Shown here one piece after another: positions 1 to 6,236 of a stretch of DNA of 6,620 nt (its first letter is position 1; each line of letters begins with the position of its first letter). The position numbers were made by a program, and so were the translations under genes. The notes under the pieces are model-generated. The model was not told the DNA's origin, ran no database searches, and saw only the letters and a program-made list of their open reading frames with translations. Origin of the DNA: Campylobacteraceae bacterium (lineage in GTDB: Bacteria > Campylobacterota > Campylobacteria > Campylobacterales > Sulfurovaceae). The stretch covers positions 1 to 6,620 of the forward strand of contig JALWZK010000131.1 in the NCBI GenBank assembly GCA_027002665.1, in the 5' to 3' direction.

Positions 1-2
1 GA

Positions 3-80
3 GGTAAGAGAGATACTGAAAATGAGATACTCTTAGAGTTTTTAGTTGAAACAGGCTCTCACGGAGCTCACGCATTTTAA
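3..80 (+). CDS. 3' end of an unidentified upstream gene (partial)
   Basis: An open frame enters from the left edge and ends at a TAA at 78-80, giving 25 residues that end in ETGSHGAHAF. The other two plus-strand frames hit stops early (TAA at 5-7, TAG at 34-36), so this is the only frame that could carry a gene end here. It stops 15 bases before the ATG of the metal-binding protein, whose ribosome binding site (AAGGAT, 85-90) lies in that gap, so the two are probably co-transcribed. The tail has two histidines and a run of acidic residues. I do not recognise the family. It could be the missing ATPase of the importer, a metal-responsive regulator or something unrelated; 25 residues are too few to decide. 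Confidence 0.5.
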   Translation, partial: GKRDTENEILLEFLVETGSHGAHAF

Positions 81-95
81 AAAAAAGGATAAAAA

Positions 96-974
96 ATGAG
101 AAAAATACTACTTACTATACTATTTACAACAGCAATATTTGCAAAGTTAAATGTTGCAGTAACCTATAACTATCTAAGAGAGGTTACTAAAGCTATTGGT
201 GGAGATTTAGTAGATGTTAAGGTGCTATCATCTCCTAAGCTTGACCCACACTTTATTACACCCAGACCATCACTTATTGCAAAATTAAGAAGAGCCGATT
301 TACTTATTATTAATGGGGGACAATTAGAGATTGGTTGGCTTCCACCACTTCTAAAGAGAGCAAATAGTAGTAAAATCAATGTAGGTGGGATAGGATTTTT
401 AGATGTTAGTGGAGCAGTTGAACTTATAGATAAACCTAAGAGCCTATCAAGAGCCTATGGAGATATTCATCCAGATGGAAATCCACACTTTGGACTCGAT
501 ATTAATAATATTATACCAATAGCAAAACTTATTAGTATGAAACTATCTCAATTAGACCCTAAAAATAGCTCAACTTATAACAATAACTATAACTCCTTCT
601 CATCTAAAATGGAGACTCTAGCTAATAGCCTAAAAGAGAAGTATAATAGTTGTCGAGGTAAAAAGGTAATTCAATACCATAAACTATTTAACTATGCACT
701 AAGAGCTTATGGTGTAGAGAGTCTAGCAACAATAGAGCCACTACCAGGGATTAGTCCAAGCTCTAAACATACCGTAGAGGTGATAAAACTTATAAGAGAG
801 AATGGTATTAAAACCATTTTACAAGATGTATATCATGAGAAGAAGACAGCTAAATTTATTGCAGATAAGACAGGAGCAAAAGTTAATATAGTTCCTCATG
901 ATGTTGGGGCTATTAGTGAAGCAGATAACTTAGAAGATTTCTATAAGATAGTGGGTAGGAGAATATGTCAGTAG
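96..974 (+). CDS. Periplasmic metal-binding protein of a Zn/Mn-type ABC importer (ZnuA/TroA family)
   Basis: This is probably the periplasmic receptor that captures a transition metal, Zn(II) or Mn(II), and hands it to the membrane permease encoded next. Residues 1-16 form a signal peptide (MRK, hydrophobic stretch, likely cleavage after IFA). Cluster A-1 signatures follow: DPH with His52, the ADLLIINGG strand at 67-75, GNPHFGLD with His131, QYHKLFNY with His195, and IEPLPGISPS (213-222). PHDVGA near the C-terminus contains Asp269, a candidate fourth ligand by analogy with TroA/PsaA. The long His-rich loop of enteric ZnuA is absent; only GDIHPDGNPH lies there. Length (292) is normal for the family. 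An AAGGAT sequence 5 bases before the ATG supports the start. The reading frame overlaps the permease by 10 bases. The family is clear; the metal is not determined by sequence, so I give no gene symbol. Confidence 0.88.
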   Translation: MRKILLTILFTTAIFAKLNVAVTYNYLREVTKAIGGDLVDVKVLSSPKLDPHFITPRPSLIAKLRRADLLIINGGQLEIGWLPPLLKRANSSKINVGGIGFLDVSGAVELIDKPKSLSRAYGDIHPDGNPHFGLDINNIIPIAKLISMKLSQLDPKNSSTYNNNYNSFSSKMETLANSLKEKYNSCRGKKVIQYHKLFNYALRAYGVESLATIEPLPGISPSSKHTVEVIKLIRENGIKTILQDVYHEKKTAKFIADKTGAKVNIVPHDVGAISEADNLEDFYKIVGRRICQ

Positions 975-1696
975 TATCTATTCTTTACCCAGTATTTATA
1001 TTAACTATTCTATTAGTCTTTATACATGCTATTTTTGGTTTAGAGATTATTAAAAGAGGTGTAATATTTACAGATTTAGCTATTGGACAGTTTGCATCTA
1101 TTGGAGTTGCTATTAGTCTGCTCTTTTTTAATGGCTCATATAGTTTTATATTAACACTTATATTTGCTCTAATTGGAGCAACACTAATCTCTATCGCAAC
1201 TCATAGAGTTGAGCATATAGAGGCTTTTATAGGAATGCTTTATGCTCTGGGGGCAAGTGCTATTATAGTGATACTCTCAAATACAACAGAGGGGACAGAG
1301 CTTTTTAATAGACTCCAAGCTACAGATATTCTATTTACATCAATAGAGGATTTAATAGAGCCACTACTTCTATATAGTGCTATCGCATTTATATTTTTTA
1401 AATTCTACCATAGAGTTAGTGGTTTTTATAGAGAGATGCTATTTTTTGGTCTATTGGCTCTCACCGTAACCTCATCAGTTCAACTTGCAGGAGTTCTGGT
1501 TGTATTTATGCTTCTAATAGTTCCTGCTTTCTTAGCACTTCTACAAAATAGATTTAAGAAATTACCTTTTGCATGGAGTGTTGGCTCTATTATAATTATT
1601 CTATCAATGCTCTTATCATACTATTTTGATTTACCAACAGGTTATACAATAGTATTTATTGGCTCTTTGAGTGGAATTATCGGGGGATTAGTTTAA
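965..1696 (+). CDS. Metal ABC transporter permease, ABC-3 (ZnuB-like) family
   Basis: This is an inner-membrane permease that would form the channel for the metal delivered by the preceding binding protein. It is 243 residues and almost entirely hydrophobic, with roughly eight membrane segments (about 5-25, 38-55, 61-78, 88-105, 131-147, 157-190 as two, 203-219, 225-242). Family signatures are [15 protein letters not shown] at 35-49, [22 protein letters not shown] at 167-188 and [11 protein letters not shown] at 220-230. It is slightly shorter than the usual 260-290 residues, mainly in the tails. The ATG lies inside the end of the binding-protein gene, with AGGAG at 957-961 just 3 bases upstream, which is close but usable; the overlap suggests translational coupling. 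No ATPase follows: the next gene is moaC on the opposite strand, with its stop codon overlapping this one. The family is secure; the substrate is inferred. Confidence 0.88.
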   Translation: MSVVSILYPVFILTILLVFIHAIFGLEIIKRGVIFTDLAIGQFASIGVAISLLFFNGSYSFILTLIFALIGATLISIATHRVEHIEAFIGMLYALGASAIIVILSNTTEGTELFNRLQATDILFTSIEDLIEPLLLYSAIAFIFFKFYHRVSGFYREMLFFGLLALTVTSSVQLAGVLVVFMLLIVPAFLALLQNRFKKLPFAWSVGSIIIILSMLLSYYFDLPTGYTIVFIGSLSGIIGGLV

Positions 1697-2169
1697 CTTT
1701 TTCGTATAAAATCTCCCGATTTACCTCCAGATTTACTCTCCAATTGTATATTTTTAATGAGCATGCCCTTATCAATAGCCTTTAACATATCATATATAGT
1801 TAGAAGTCCAATACTAACACCAGTTAGAGCCTCCATCTCAATGCCTGTTTTACCTTTAAGTTTAACCGTTACTGTCAATTTAAATGCAGGAATTTCTGGC
1901 AACTCTTCAATATCTGTCTTAATGGAGGTTAGCATTAATGGGTGACACATAGGAATTAAGTTACTTGTCTGTTTTGCACCCATGATTGCTGATATTACGG
2001 CTGTCTGTAATACAGGTCCCTTCTTAGTGGAGTTTGTAATGACTGCTCTATATGCCTCTTCAGTAACCTCTATAATACCGGAGGCAACAGCTACTCTTGT
2101 AGTATCTGCTTTATTTGATACATCTACCATTCTGGGTCTATCGTTGTTATCTAAATGAGTTAGGTCCAT
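1693..2169 (-). CDS. moaC: Cyclic pyranopterin monophosphate synthase MoaC
   Basis: MoaC acts with the radical-SAM enzyme MoaA in the first step of molybdenum cofactor synthesis. It converts 3',8-cyclo-7,8-dihydro-GTP to cyclic pyranopterin monophosphate in the cytoplasm. At 158 residues it is full length. Hallmarks in order are LTHLD (3-7), MVDVSNK (14-20), KKGPVLQTA (49-57), LIPMCHPL with His76 (71-78), [11 protein letters not shown] (109-119), TIYDMLKA (124-131) and KSGGKSG (146-152). Lys50, His76, Glu113, Asp127, Lys130 and Lys146 fall one position before the catalytic or binding residues known in the E. coli enzyme, so the active site looks intact. The start is the ATG before LTHLD; its ribosome binding site is weak (a GGA a few bases upstream). 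No other molybdenum cofactor gene is in the window. It is divergent from the flavoprotein gene and convergent with the permease. Confidence 0.96.
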   Translation of the reverse strand: MDLTHLDNNDRPRMVDVSNKADTTRVAVASGIIEVTEEAYRAVITNSTKKGPVLQTAVISAIMGAKQTSNLIPMCHPLMLTSIKTDIEELPEIPAFKLTVTVKLKGKTGIEMEALTGVSIGLLTIYDMLKAIDKGMLIKNIQLESKSGGKSGDFIRKS

Positions 2170-2209
2170 CTGTTTCCGTCCATAAATATCTATATAAAGC
2201 TGTAATTCA

Positions 2210-2238
2210 GCAAAATATTTATAATTTTAATATTTTGC
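2210..2238. repeat. Perfect 10-base inverted repeat in the moaC/flavoprotein divergent region
   Basis: GCAAAATATT (2210-2219) and its exact reverse complement AATATTTTGC (2229-2238) are separated by a 9-base spacer. They sit 41-69 bases before the moaC start. A TATAAA on the minus strand (2218-2223) and a TATAAT on the plus strand (2220-2225) overlap the inner end of the left arm and the spacer. Symmetry of this length next to a promoter is typical of a dimeric repressor site, but the region is so A+T-rich that chance or a weak hairpin in the moaC leader is possible. I cannot match it to a known operator. Confidence 0.4.
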
Positions 2239-2260
2239 CATAATATATAACAAATGTCAA
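2218..2260 (-). promoter_or_regulatory. Candidate moaC promoter region
   Basis: Reading towards moaC, a perfect TTGACA lies at 2255-2260, but no good -10 follows at 17 bases (the hexamer there is CAAAAT). A TATAAA at 2218-2223, about 50 bases before the ATG, is a plausible -10 used without a -35, as is common in Campylobacterota. The two elements are too far apart to act together. Some promoter must lie here because moaC is the first gene of its unit; which hexamer is used is uncertain. Confidence 0.35.
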
Positions 2261-2265
2261 TACTT

Positions 2266-2285
2266 ATTTATATATTTATATATTT
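2266..2285. repeat. Short tandem repeat, ATTTATAT x 2.5
   Basis: Two exact copies of ATTTATAT (2266-2273, 2274-2281) and a half copy (ATTT, 2282-2285) run into a T tract ending at 2291. It lies in the middle of the divergent promoter region. It is A+T-rich low-complexity sequence that could bend or melt easily, or vary in copy number. No function can be claimed. Confidence 0.5.
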
Positions 2286-2291
2286 TTTTTT

Positions 2292-2302
2292 GTAACAGTT
2301 AC
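2292..2302. promoter_or_regulatory. Small palindrome GTAAC-A-GTTAC, possible operator
   Basis: GTAAC and GTTAC flank a single A in the middle of the divergent intergenic region, about 90 bases before the flavoprotein's likely -10 element. It is one of the few G/C-containing stretches in this region. Just downstream, TTAAC occurs twice (2304-2308 and 2321-2325), 17 bases apart start to start. These could be transcription-factor half-sites, but I recognise no specific regulator. Confidence 0.25.
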
Positions 2303-2387
2303 TTAACCTTTATTGTGATTTTAACAAAAAAATAATTATATTGGAGAATATTTATCTTAAATAAAAATTATATAAGATAATATACAT

Positions 2388-2393
2388 TATAAT
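2388..2393 (+). promoter_or_regulatory. -10 element of the flavoprotein operon promoter
   Basis: A perfect TATAAT lies 30 bases before the ATG at 2424, which would give a leader of about 25 bases. No recognisable -35 is present; the DNA upstream is A/T-rich, as is usual for sigma-70 promoters in Campylobacterota. A GGGAG ribosome binding site at 2410-2414, 9 bases before the ATG, agrees with this start. A near-match GATAAT at 2376-2381 is an alternative -10. Confidence 0.5.
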
Positions 2394-2423
2394 CTTAAAT
2401 TATTAAAATGGGAGCGAAAAAGT

Positions 2424-3593
2424 ATGAATAGAGTTTTAATTCTCGGTGGTGGTTTTGCAGGTCTTGAAACTGCCATCTATCTAAGAAAACAGGGTATAGA
2501 GACTACACTTGTTAGTGATAGAGACTACTTCTATATATATCCTATATCTATTTGGATACCAACAGGAGATATTAGTAGGGGTGATTCTTCTATACCTCTT
2601 AAAAAATTATCAAAAAAACACGGTTTTGAATTAATAGTTGATAGTGTAACTAAGTTTGAAGCTACAGATAAGAGGGTAACACTTGCCAGTGGTAAAGTGA
2701 TAGATGATTTTGAGTATATTGTTGTAGCTATTGGACAAGATAAAATTGCATTTAAAGGTATGGAAAATACTCTATCTATCTGTGGAAAACCTGAAGAGGC
2801 AGTTGAGTTAAATAGAAGATTAGAGGAGCTTGTTAAAAAAGGTAGTGGAAAGATAGCTATGGGATTTGGTGGAAATCCAAAAGATACATCGGCAGTTCGT
2901 GGAGGTCCAGCCTTTGAGGTTCTATTTAATGTTCATAACTTTTTAAAGAAGAAGGGAATAAGAGATAAATTTGAACTTACATTTTTTGCACCAATGGAGA
3001 GACCAGGTCAAAAGATGGGGGATAAAGCTCTTATTATGATGGATAAGATGTTTGGTATGACAAATATCAAGAAAAAGGTTGGCTCAAAAATTATTGAGTT
3101 TGAGAAAGATGGTATTAGATTTGAAGATGGAACAAAATTGGAATCCGATTTAACCATGTTTATATCAGCAGGAACAGGACACCATATATTAAAAGAGTCA
3201 GGACTTCCAATTAGTGAGGCTGGATTTGTCATAACAAATGAGTATAATGAGGTAGATGGTTTTGATGGAATTTATGTTATTGGAGACTCTGCCTCTCTAA
3301 TGGGTCCAAACTGGAGAGCGAAACAGGGACATGTAGCCGAAGTCATGGCTCGAAATGTAGCCTATAATATATTCCAAAAAATGCAAAATATCAATTCAAA
3401 ACGCAGTTACTTAGACCATATAAATATCTTATGTGTAATGGATACAGGAGATGGTGCTGCTTTTGTATATAGAAGTGATAGTAGTGCAAAGATGATACCA
3501 ATGCCGATTATTGGTCACTGGCTAAAGAAAGGTTGGGGTTGGTATTGTAAAAACTCTAAATTAGGAAAAATCCCAAGAATACCGGGAATGTAA
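2424..3593 (+). CDS. Sulfide:quinone-reductase-like FAD-dependent oxidoreductase, atypical cysteine set
   Basis: This 389-residue flavoprotein belongs to the SQR/flavocytochrome c sulfide dehydrogenase branch of the disulfide reductase superfamily. These enzymes usually pass electrons from sulfide to membrane quinone. Visible features are the FAD dinucleotide-binding GGGFAGLE (8-15), SDRDYFYIYP closing the first Rossmann unit (31-40), VVAIGQD (100-106), GGPAFEVLFN (160-169), FISAGTG (246-252), YVIGDSA binding FAD (284-290), and a Trp/Lys-rich tail (366-389) like the membrane/quinone-binding end of SQRs. Cys337 in LCVMDTGDGAAFV matches the essential C-terminal SQR cysteine, and Cys120 in SICGKPEEA matches the non-essential one. 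The central essential cysteine, two residues before GPAFE, is Arg159 instead. No signal peptide is seen. It may still oxidise a sulfur compound, or be an NADH- or other donor:quinone oxidoreductase. The fold is confident; the substrate is open. Confidence 0.82.
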   Translation: MNRVLILGGGFAGLETAIYLRKQGIETTLVSDRDYFYIYPISIWIPTGDISRGDSSIPLKKLSKKHGFELIVDSVTKFEATDKRVTLASGKVIDDFEYIVVAIGQDKIAFKGMENTLSICGKPEEAVELNRRLEELVKKGSGKIAMGFGGNPKDTSAVRGGPAFEVLFNVHNFLKKKGIRDKFELTFFAPMERPGQKMGDKALIMMDKMFGMTNIKKKVGSKIIEFEKDGIRFEDGTKLESDLTMFISAGTGHHILKESGLPISEAGFVITNEYNEVDGFDGIYVIGDSASLMGPNWRAKQGHVAEVMARNVAYNIFQKMQNINSKRSYLDHINILCVMDTGDGAAFVYRSDSSAKMIPMPIIGHWLKKGWGWYCKNSKLGKIPRIPGM

Positions 3594-3606
3594 AAAAGGG
3601 AGAGAT

Positions 3607-3999
3607 ATGAAACAGACAATATTAATGGAAAAATATCCTATATTTGAATTGGATATAGATAAGTCGGAGACTAACTTTAAAAGAGTAGATGAGATTTTAG
3701 ACTATTTAAAAGAAAAGATAGATTCTCATGATATAGCTGTATATATAGGAAAGTTTGACCATTACTCTCACACTAAGAGTTTAAAAGATGGAGAGGTAGC
3801 TGAAGAGATATTAGATGCTAAAAATATTATATGCTGTTTTGGTAAAACTTTATCGAAACCTACTGTGCTTGGAATAAGACCTCGCTCTATAGGTGTAGTT
3901 GAATTAGAAGATAAGTTTGTTATCTCATTTCTTGAGGCTCCGAATCCAATCGCAAATGAGGCTATGGAGAGTTGGGCAAAAGGATTAATTAACTCCTAA
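3607..3999 (+). CDS. Small conserved protein of unknown function, cotranscribed with the SQR-like flavoprotein
   Basis: This is a 130-residue soluble protein with no signal peptide or membrane segment. It starts 13 bases after the flavoprotein stop with a good ribosome binding site (GGGAGAG, 3598-3604), so the two form an operon. The N-terminal half is charged and helical-looking (VDEILDYLKEKI, 27-38). It is followed by an alpha/beta-like part with KFDHYSHTKSL (49-59), NIICCFGK (73-80), RPRSIGVVE (91-99), FVISFLEAPNP (104-114) and a Trp-containing C-terminal helix (EAMESWAKGL, 118-127). His41, His52, His55 and the pair Cys76-Cys77 are candidate metal or sulfur-handling residues. From memory it resembles a Campylobacterota-restricted uncharacterised family, possibly DUF6858; that name is unverified. 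Its placement suggests a role linked to the flavoprotein, such as substrate delivery, maturation or regulation, but this is inference. Confidence 0.82.
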   Translation: MKQTILMEKYPIFELDIDKSETNFKRVDEILDYLKEKIDSHDIAVYIGKFDHYSHTKSLKDGEVAEEILDAKNIICCFGKTLSKPTVLGIRPRSIGVVELEDKFVISFLEAPNPIANEAMESWAKGLINS

Positions 4000-4039
4000 T
4001 TTTTAGGAGGTTTCTCTATTTTTTAAATAGAGTTCCTCC
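3993..4039. terminator. Overlapping hairpins between convergent operons (candidate bidirectional terminator)
   Basis: CTCCTAA (3993-3999) pairs with TTAGGAG (4003-4009) around a TTT loop and includes the stop codon of the small-protein gene. GGAGG (4006-4010) and CTCTATTT (4014-4021) pair with AAATAGAG (4025-4032) and CCTCC (4035-4039) to make a longer stem, which contains the proB stop. The two structures share 4006-4009, so only one can form at a time. On the plus strand the first hairpin is followed by an interrupted T-rich stretch (4011-4024). Neither strand shows a clean long U tract after the big stem, so its efficiency as an intrinsic terminator is uncertain. Confidence 0.5.
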
Positions 4040-4783
4040 CCTATGAACTCCATTAAGTAGAAAACTCTCAATATCATCAAGTTTAAATCCTGTTGATAGA
4101 AACATCTGCTTATCTCTATCCAATAGATATTTGGCAGCTTTTAATTTAGTAACAATTCCGCCTGTAGCAAATTCTCCATTTGGAGATGGCATATCTTTTA
4201 ACTCTTCATCTGTAATTTGGCTTACCTCTTTTCTAATTTCTGCGTCACTATGTCTTCTTGGGTCTTTGGTATATAGTGCATCAATATCTGATAGTATAAC
4301 TAAGAGTTCAGCATTAAAGTTATCTGTAACAGATGCCGATAGTTGGTCATTATCTCCAAATACCAACTCCTCTGTGGCAATTACATCATTCTCATTGATA
4401 ATGGGAACAACTCTATTTTTCAGTAGATTATCTATTGTAACTTGAGCCAGATGTGTCCGCTTTTTAGAATCTAAATCGGCTGCACTCAGTAGTATTTGGG
4501 AGCATAGAAGATTATATTTTGCAAACTTCTCCTGATACATCTTAAGTAATAGAGGTTGTCCAATAGATGCCAATACCTGTTTATTTCCGATAGTCAATTT
4601 ATCTAAGGGTAGCACTGTATATCCGGCAGATACTGCACCAGAGCTTACTAAAATTACTTCTATATCTCGCTCCATTAATCTGGCAATTAAATCGACTAAA
4701 TCTATCATTCTCTTCTTTGATACAGCTCTATTTTCAGTTAATACATGAGAGCCTACCTTTATAACAACTCTTTTAAACTTCAT
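4016..4783 (-). CDS. proB: Glutamate 5-kinase ProB, short form without PUA domain
   Basis: ProB phosphorylates L-glutamate with ATP to gamma-glutamyl phosphate, the first and normally proline-inhibited step of proline synthesis in the cytoplasm. From the start chosen here it is 255 residues, all amino-acid kinase fold. Motifs are [10 protein letters not shown] (7-16), VSSGAVSAG (46-54), [11 protein letters not shown] (129-139), FGDNDQLSA (142-150), [12 protein letters not shown] (165-176) and [12 protein letters not shown] (206-217). The C-terminal PUA domain of the 367-residue E. coli enzyme is missing, a known natural form rather than a truncation. The ATG at 4783 is preferred: it gives the canonical [12 protein letters not shown] start and has GGAAG 9 bases upstream. 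A GTG at 4801 would add six residues but would start inside that ribosome binding region. The gene overlaps the end of obg by 11 bases, implying coupled translation. Confidence 0.93.
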   Translation of the reverse strand: MKFKRVVIKVGSHVLTENRAVSKKRMIDLVDLIARLMERDIEVILVSSGAVSAGYTVLPLDKLTIGNKQVLASIGQPLLLKMYQEKFAKYNLLCSQILLSAADLDSKKRTHLAQVTIDNLLKNRVVPIINENDVIATEELVFGDNDQLSASVTDNFNAELLVILSDIDALYTKDPRRHSDAEIRKEVSQITDEELKDMPSPNGEFATGGIVTKLKAAKYLLDRDKQMFLSTGFKLDDIESFLLNGVHRGGTLFKK

Positions 4784-5876
4784 TGTTCTGCTCTTCCACA
4801 CTTTTTATAAGGCTCTTTAGAGCATAGGATAGGGCTTTTGTATTTAAGTGCGATACCGATGATATAGGCATTACAAATAGAGGTTTATCAATATTGTAAT
4901 CCCCCATAAACCCATAAGATAGATAACGCATATCTGCTCCATACTCTTTTAAGTTTCTATTCTCTTCCAATCCAATATCTCTTAGAAACTTTTTAATATT
5001 ACTATTTATCTCATCTATGCTCAATGAATCACACTTGGTAACGGCTACAGCAAACTCTTTTGATGCTAACTCTCTTGAGTATCTTTTTAATTCTGTTAAG
5101 AGTGTCTCATATTGATATTTCATATCTCTATAGTTTAGAATATCTACCATTAATAGTAGGGTTTTAGTTCTCTCAATATGTTTTAGAAATTTTAGTCCAA
5201 GCCCCTTTCCACCACTTGCACCCTCTATAATTCCCGGAATATCAGCCATTATAAATGAGTCATACTCTCCAACATTTACCACTCCAAGATTTGGTATCAG
5301 GGTGGTAAATTCATAATCTGCAATTTTGGGTTTTGAGTTTGATATGGTTGATATTAGTGTCGATTTTCCAACACTTGGATATCCAACTAATCCAACATCG
5401 GCAATTAGTTTCATCTCCAATCTTATCTTTTTTGTAACTCCGGGCATTCCCGGTTGGGCATAGGTTGGTCTCTGATTTGTCGAACTTTTAAAGTGCATAT
5501 TTCCAAGTCCACCCTTTCCACCTTCTAAAAAGAGTATCTTCTCCCCCTCATGGAGTAAATCAAATAGCACCTCATTAGTCTCAATGTCTATTATTTGAGT
5601 TCCCGGAGGGACTACAATCTCAACACTTTTCCCTTTTCTCCCATATCTCTTTCTCCCCTCTCCGGGTCGTCCATTTTCTGCTTTAATATGCCTTTTCCCT
5701 CTAAGGGCTGATAGTGTATCTATATTGTTATCAACTTTAAAATAGATAGAGCCTCCCTTTCCTCCATCTCCTCCATCGGGACCACCCTTTATAACAAACT
5801 TTTCTCTCCAGAATGAGACACAACCTGCACCACCTTTTCCAGAACTTACAACTAACTCTACGCTATCAACAAACAT
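4773..5876 (-). CDS. obg: Ribosome-assembly GTPase Obg (ObgE/CgtA)
   Basis: Obg is an essential GTPase that binds the large ribosomal subunit during assembly and links GTP/ppGpp levels to growth. The 367-residue product has the glycine-rich Obg fold at 1-157 ([12 protein letters not shown] at 32-43, [12 protein letters not shown] at 119-130) and then the G domain. G1 is GYPSVGKS (165-172), G2 TTLIPNLG (191-198), G3 [16 protein letters not shown] (212-227), G4 TKCD (280-283) and G5 PISS (337-340). G4 departs from the consensus NKxD, with Thr replacing Asn. I recall a similarly relaxed G4 in Campylobacter Obg, so this may be a lineage trait. The C-terminus (about 340-367) is short and basic/acidic. 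The start is supported by AAAGGAG 5 bases before the ATG. The gene is third in the rplU-rpmA-obg-proB cluster, with a 96-base gap before it that probably holds its own promoter. Confidence 0.97.
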   Translation of the reverse strand: MFVDSVELVVSSGKGGAGCVSFWREKFVIKGGPDGGDGGKGGSIYFKVDNNIDTLSALRGKRHIKAENGRPGEGRKRYGRKGKSVEIVVPPGTQIIDIETNEVLFDLLHEGEKILFLEGGKGGLGNMHFKSSTNQRPTYAQPGMPGVTKKIRLEMKLIADVGLVGYPSVGKSTLISTISNSKPKIADYEFTTLIPNLGVVNVGEYDSFIMADIPGIIEGASGGKGLGLKFLKHIERTKTLLLMVDILNYRDMKYQYETLLTELKRYSRELASKEFAVAVTKCDSLSIDEINSNIKKFLRDIGLEENRNLKEYGADMRYLSYGFMGDYNIDKPLFVMPISSVSHLNTKALSYALKSLIKSVEEQNNEV

Positions 5877-5906
5877 TCTACTCCTTTAATATAAGGCTTC
5901 TTTAAA

Positions 5907-5912
5907 ATTATA
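5907..5912 (-). promoter_or_regulatory. -10 element of an internal promoter for obg-proB
   Basis: On the minus strand a perfect TATAAT (within AGATATAATTTT) lies 30 bases upstream of the obg ATG. T-rich sequence (CTATCTTTTTAGA) precedes it, the usual look of Campylobacterota sigma-70 promoters, which often lack a -35. It sits in the only sizeable gap of the cluster (5877-5972), so obg-proB can probably be expressed separately from the ribosomal protein genes. Confidence 0.5.
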
Positions 5913-5967
5913 TCTAAAAAGATAGAGAGGAATTTAATGAAGAAAGAAGTATCTAAAAAAGATACTT
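5911..5967. repeat. Two near-identical hairpin repeats between rpmA and obg
   Basis: The sequence TATCTAAAAAGATA at 5911-5924 recurs with one extra A at 5950-5964, and each copy is self-complementary. The one nearer rpmA extends to a 7-base stem, AAGTATC (5947-5953) with GATACTT (5961-5967) around a 7-base loop. It starts 5 bases after the rpmA stop codon. Transcripts from rpmA would meet this hairpin first, followed by a U/C-rich stretch, so it may be a weak terminator or attenuator. The second copy overlaps the likely obg -10 element. The stems are A/T-rich and therefore weak. Confidence 0.45.
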
Positions 5968-5972
5968 AATGG

Positions 5973-6227
5973 TTAAGCAGGAATTACAGAAACTCTTTTT
6001 TTACTTCTACTCAGATTGTCAAATTTAACAATGCCTTCAACCGTAGCAAATATAGTATGGTCTTTTCCCATTCCTACGCCTGTTCCTGCATGAACTTTGG
6101 TTCCCCGCTGTCTAATAATTATATTGCCCGGAATGACTCTCTCTCCACCATACTTTTTTACTCCAAGTCGTCGTCCAGCTGAATCTCTATTGTTTTGGGT
6201 TGAACCTTGACCTTTTTTGTGTGCCAT
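5973..6227 (-). CDS. rpmA: Large ribosomal subunit protein bL27
   Basis: bL27 is a component of the 50S subunit whose flexible N-terminus reaches the peptidyl transferase centre. The 84-residue product starts [18 protein letters not shown] and carries the family core RLGVKKYGG (20-28), [13 protein letters not shown] (36-48), [10 protein letters not shown] (52-61) and VKFDN (67-71). It is full length. There is no cleavable N-terminal extension before AHKKG, unlike the Firmicutes form, so no processing protease is needed. The start is fixed by AAGGAG on the minus strand (6233-6238), which overlaps the rplU stop codon. Only 9 bases separate the two genes, so translation of L21 and L27 is tightly linked. 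Confidence 0.98.
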   Translation of the reverse strand: MAHKKGQGSTQNNRDSAGRRLGVKKYGGERVIPGNIIIRQRGTKVHAGTGVGMGKDHTIFATVEGIVKFDNLSRSKKRVSVIPA

Positions 6228-6236
6228 ATTATCTCC

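Noticed and set aside
2266..2291. A+T-rich tandem repeat and T tract as a terminator or replication origin unwinding element
   Set aside because: There is no G/C stem before the T tract, no DnaA-box cluster and no origin-associated genes, so it is treated as low-complexity promoter DNA.
3008..3232. Minus-strand open frame of 74 codons inside the flavoprotein gene
   Set aside because: The flavoprotein frame is continuous with clear FAD motifs; the minus-strand frame has no recognisable domain or start signal.
4131..4445. Plus-strand open frame of 104 codons opposite proB
   Set aside because: It is Ser/Leu/Ile-rich in the way expected of an antisense shadow of an A+T-rich gene, and proB on the other strand has full-length kinase motifs.
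4784..4801. GTG at 4801 as the proB start
   Set aside because: It would place six extra residues before the conserved [12 protein letters not shown] start and use the GGAAG ribosome binding site of the ATG at 4783 as coding sequence.
5937..5969. Ten-codon plus-strand open frame (MKKEVSKKDT) preceded by AGAGG
   Set aside because: It has a plausible ribosome binding site, but it lies wholly in the rpmA-obg gap opposite the hairpin repeats, is very short, and its sequence is explained by the repeat TATCTAAAAAAGATA.
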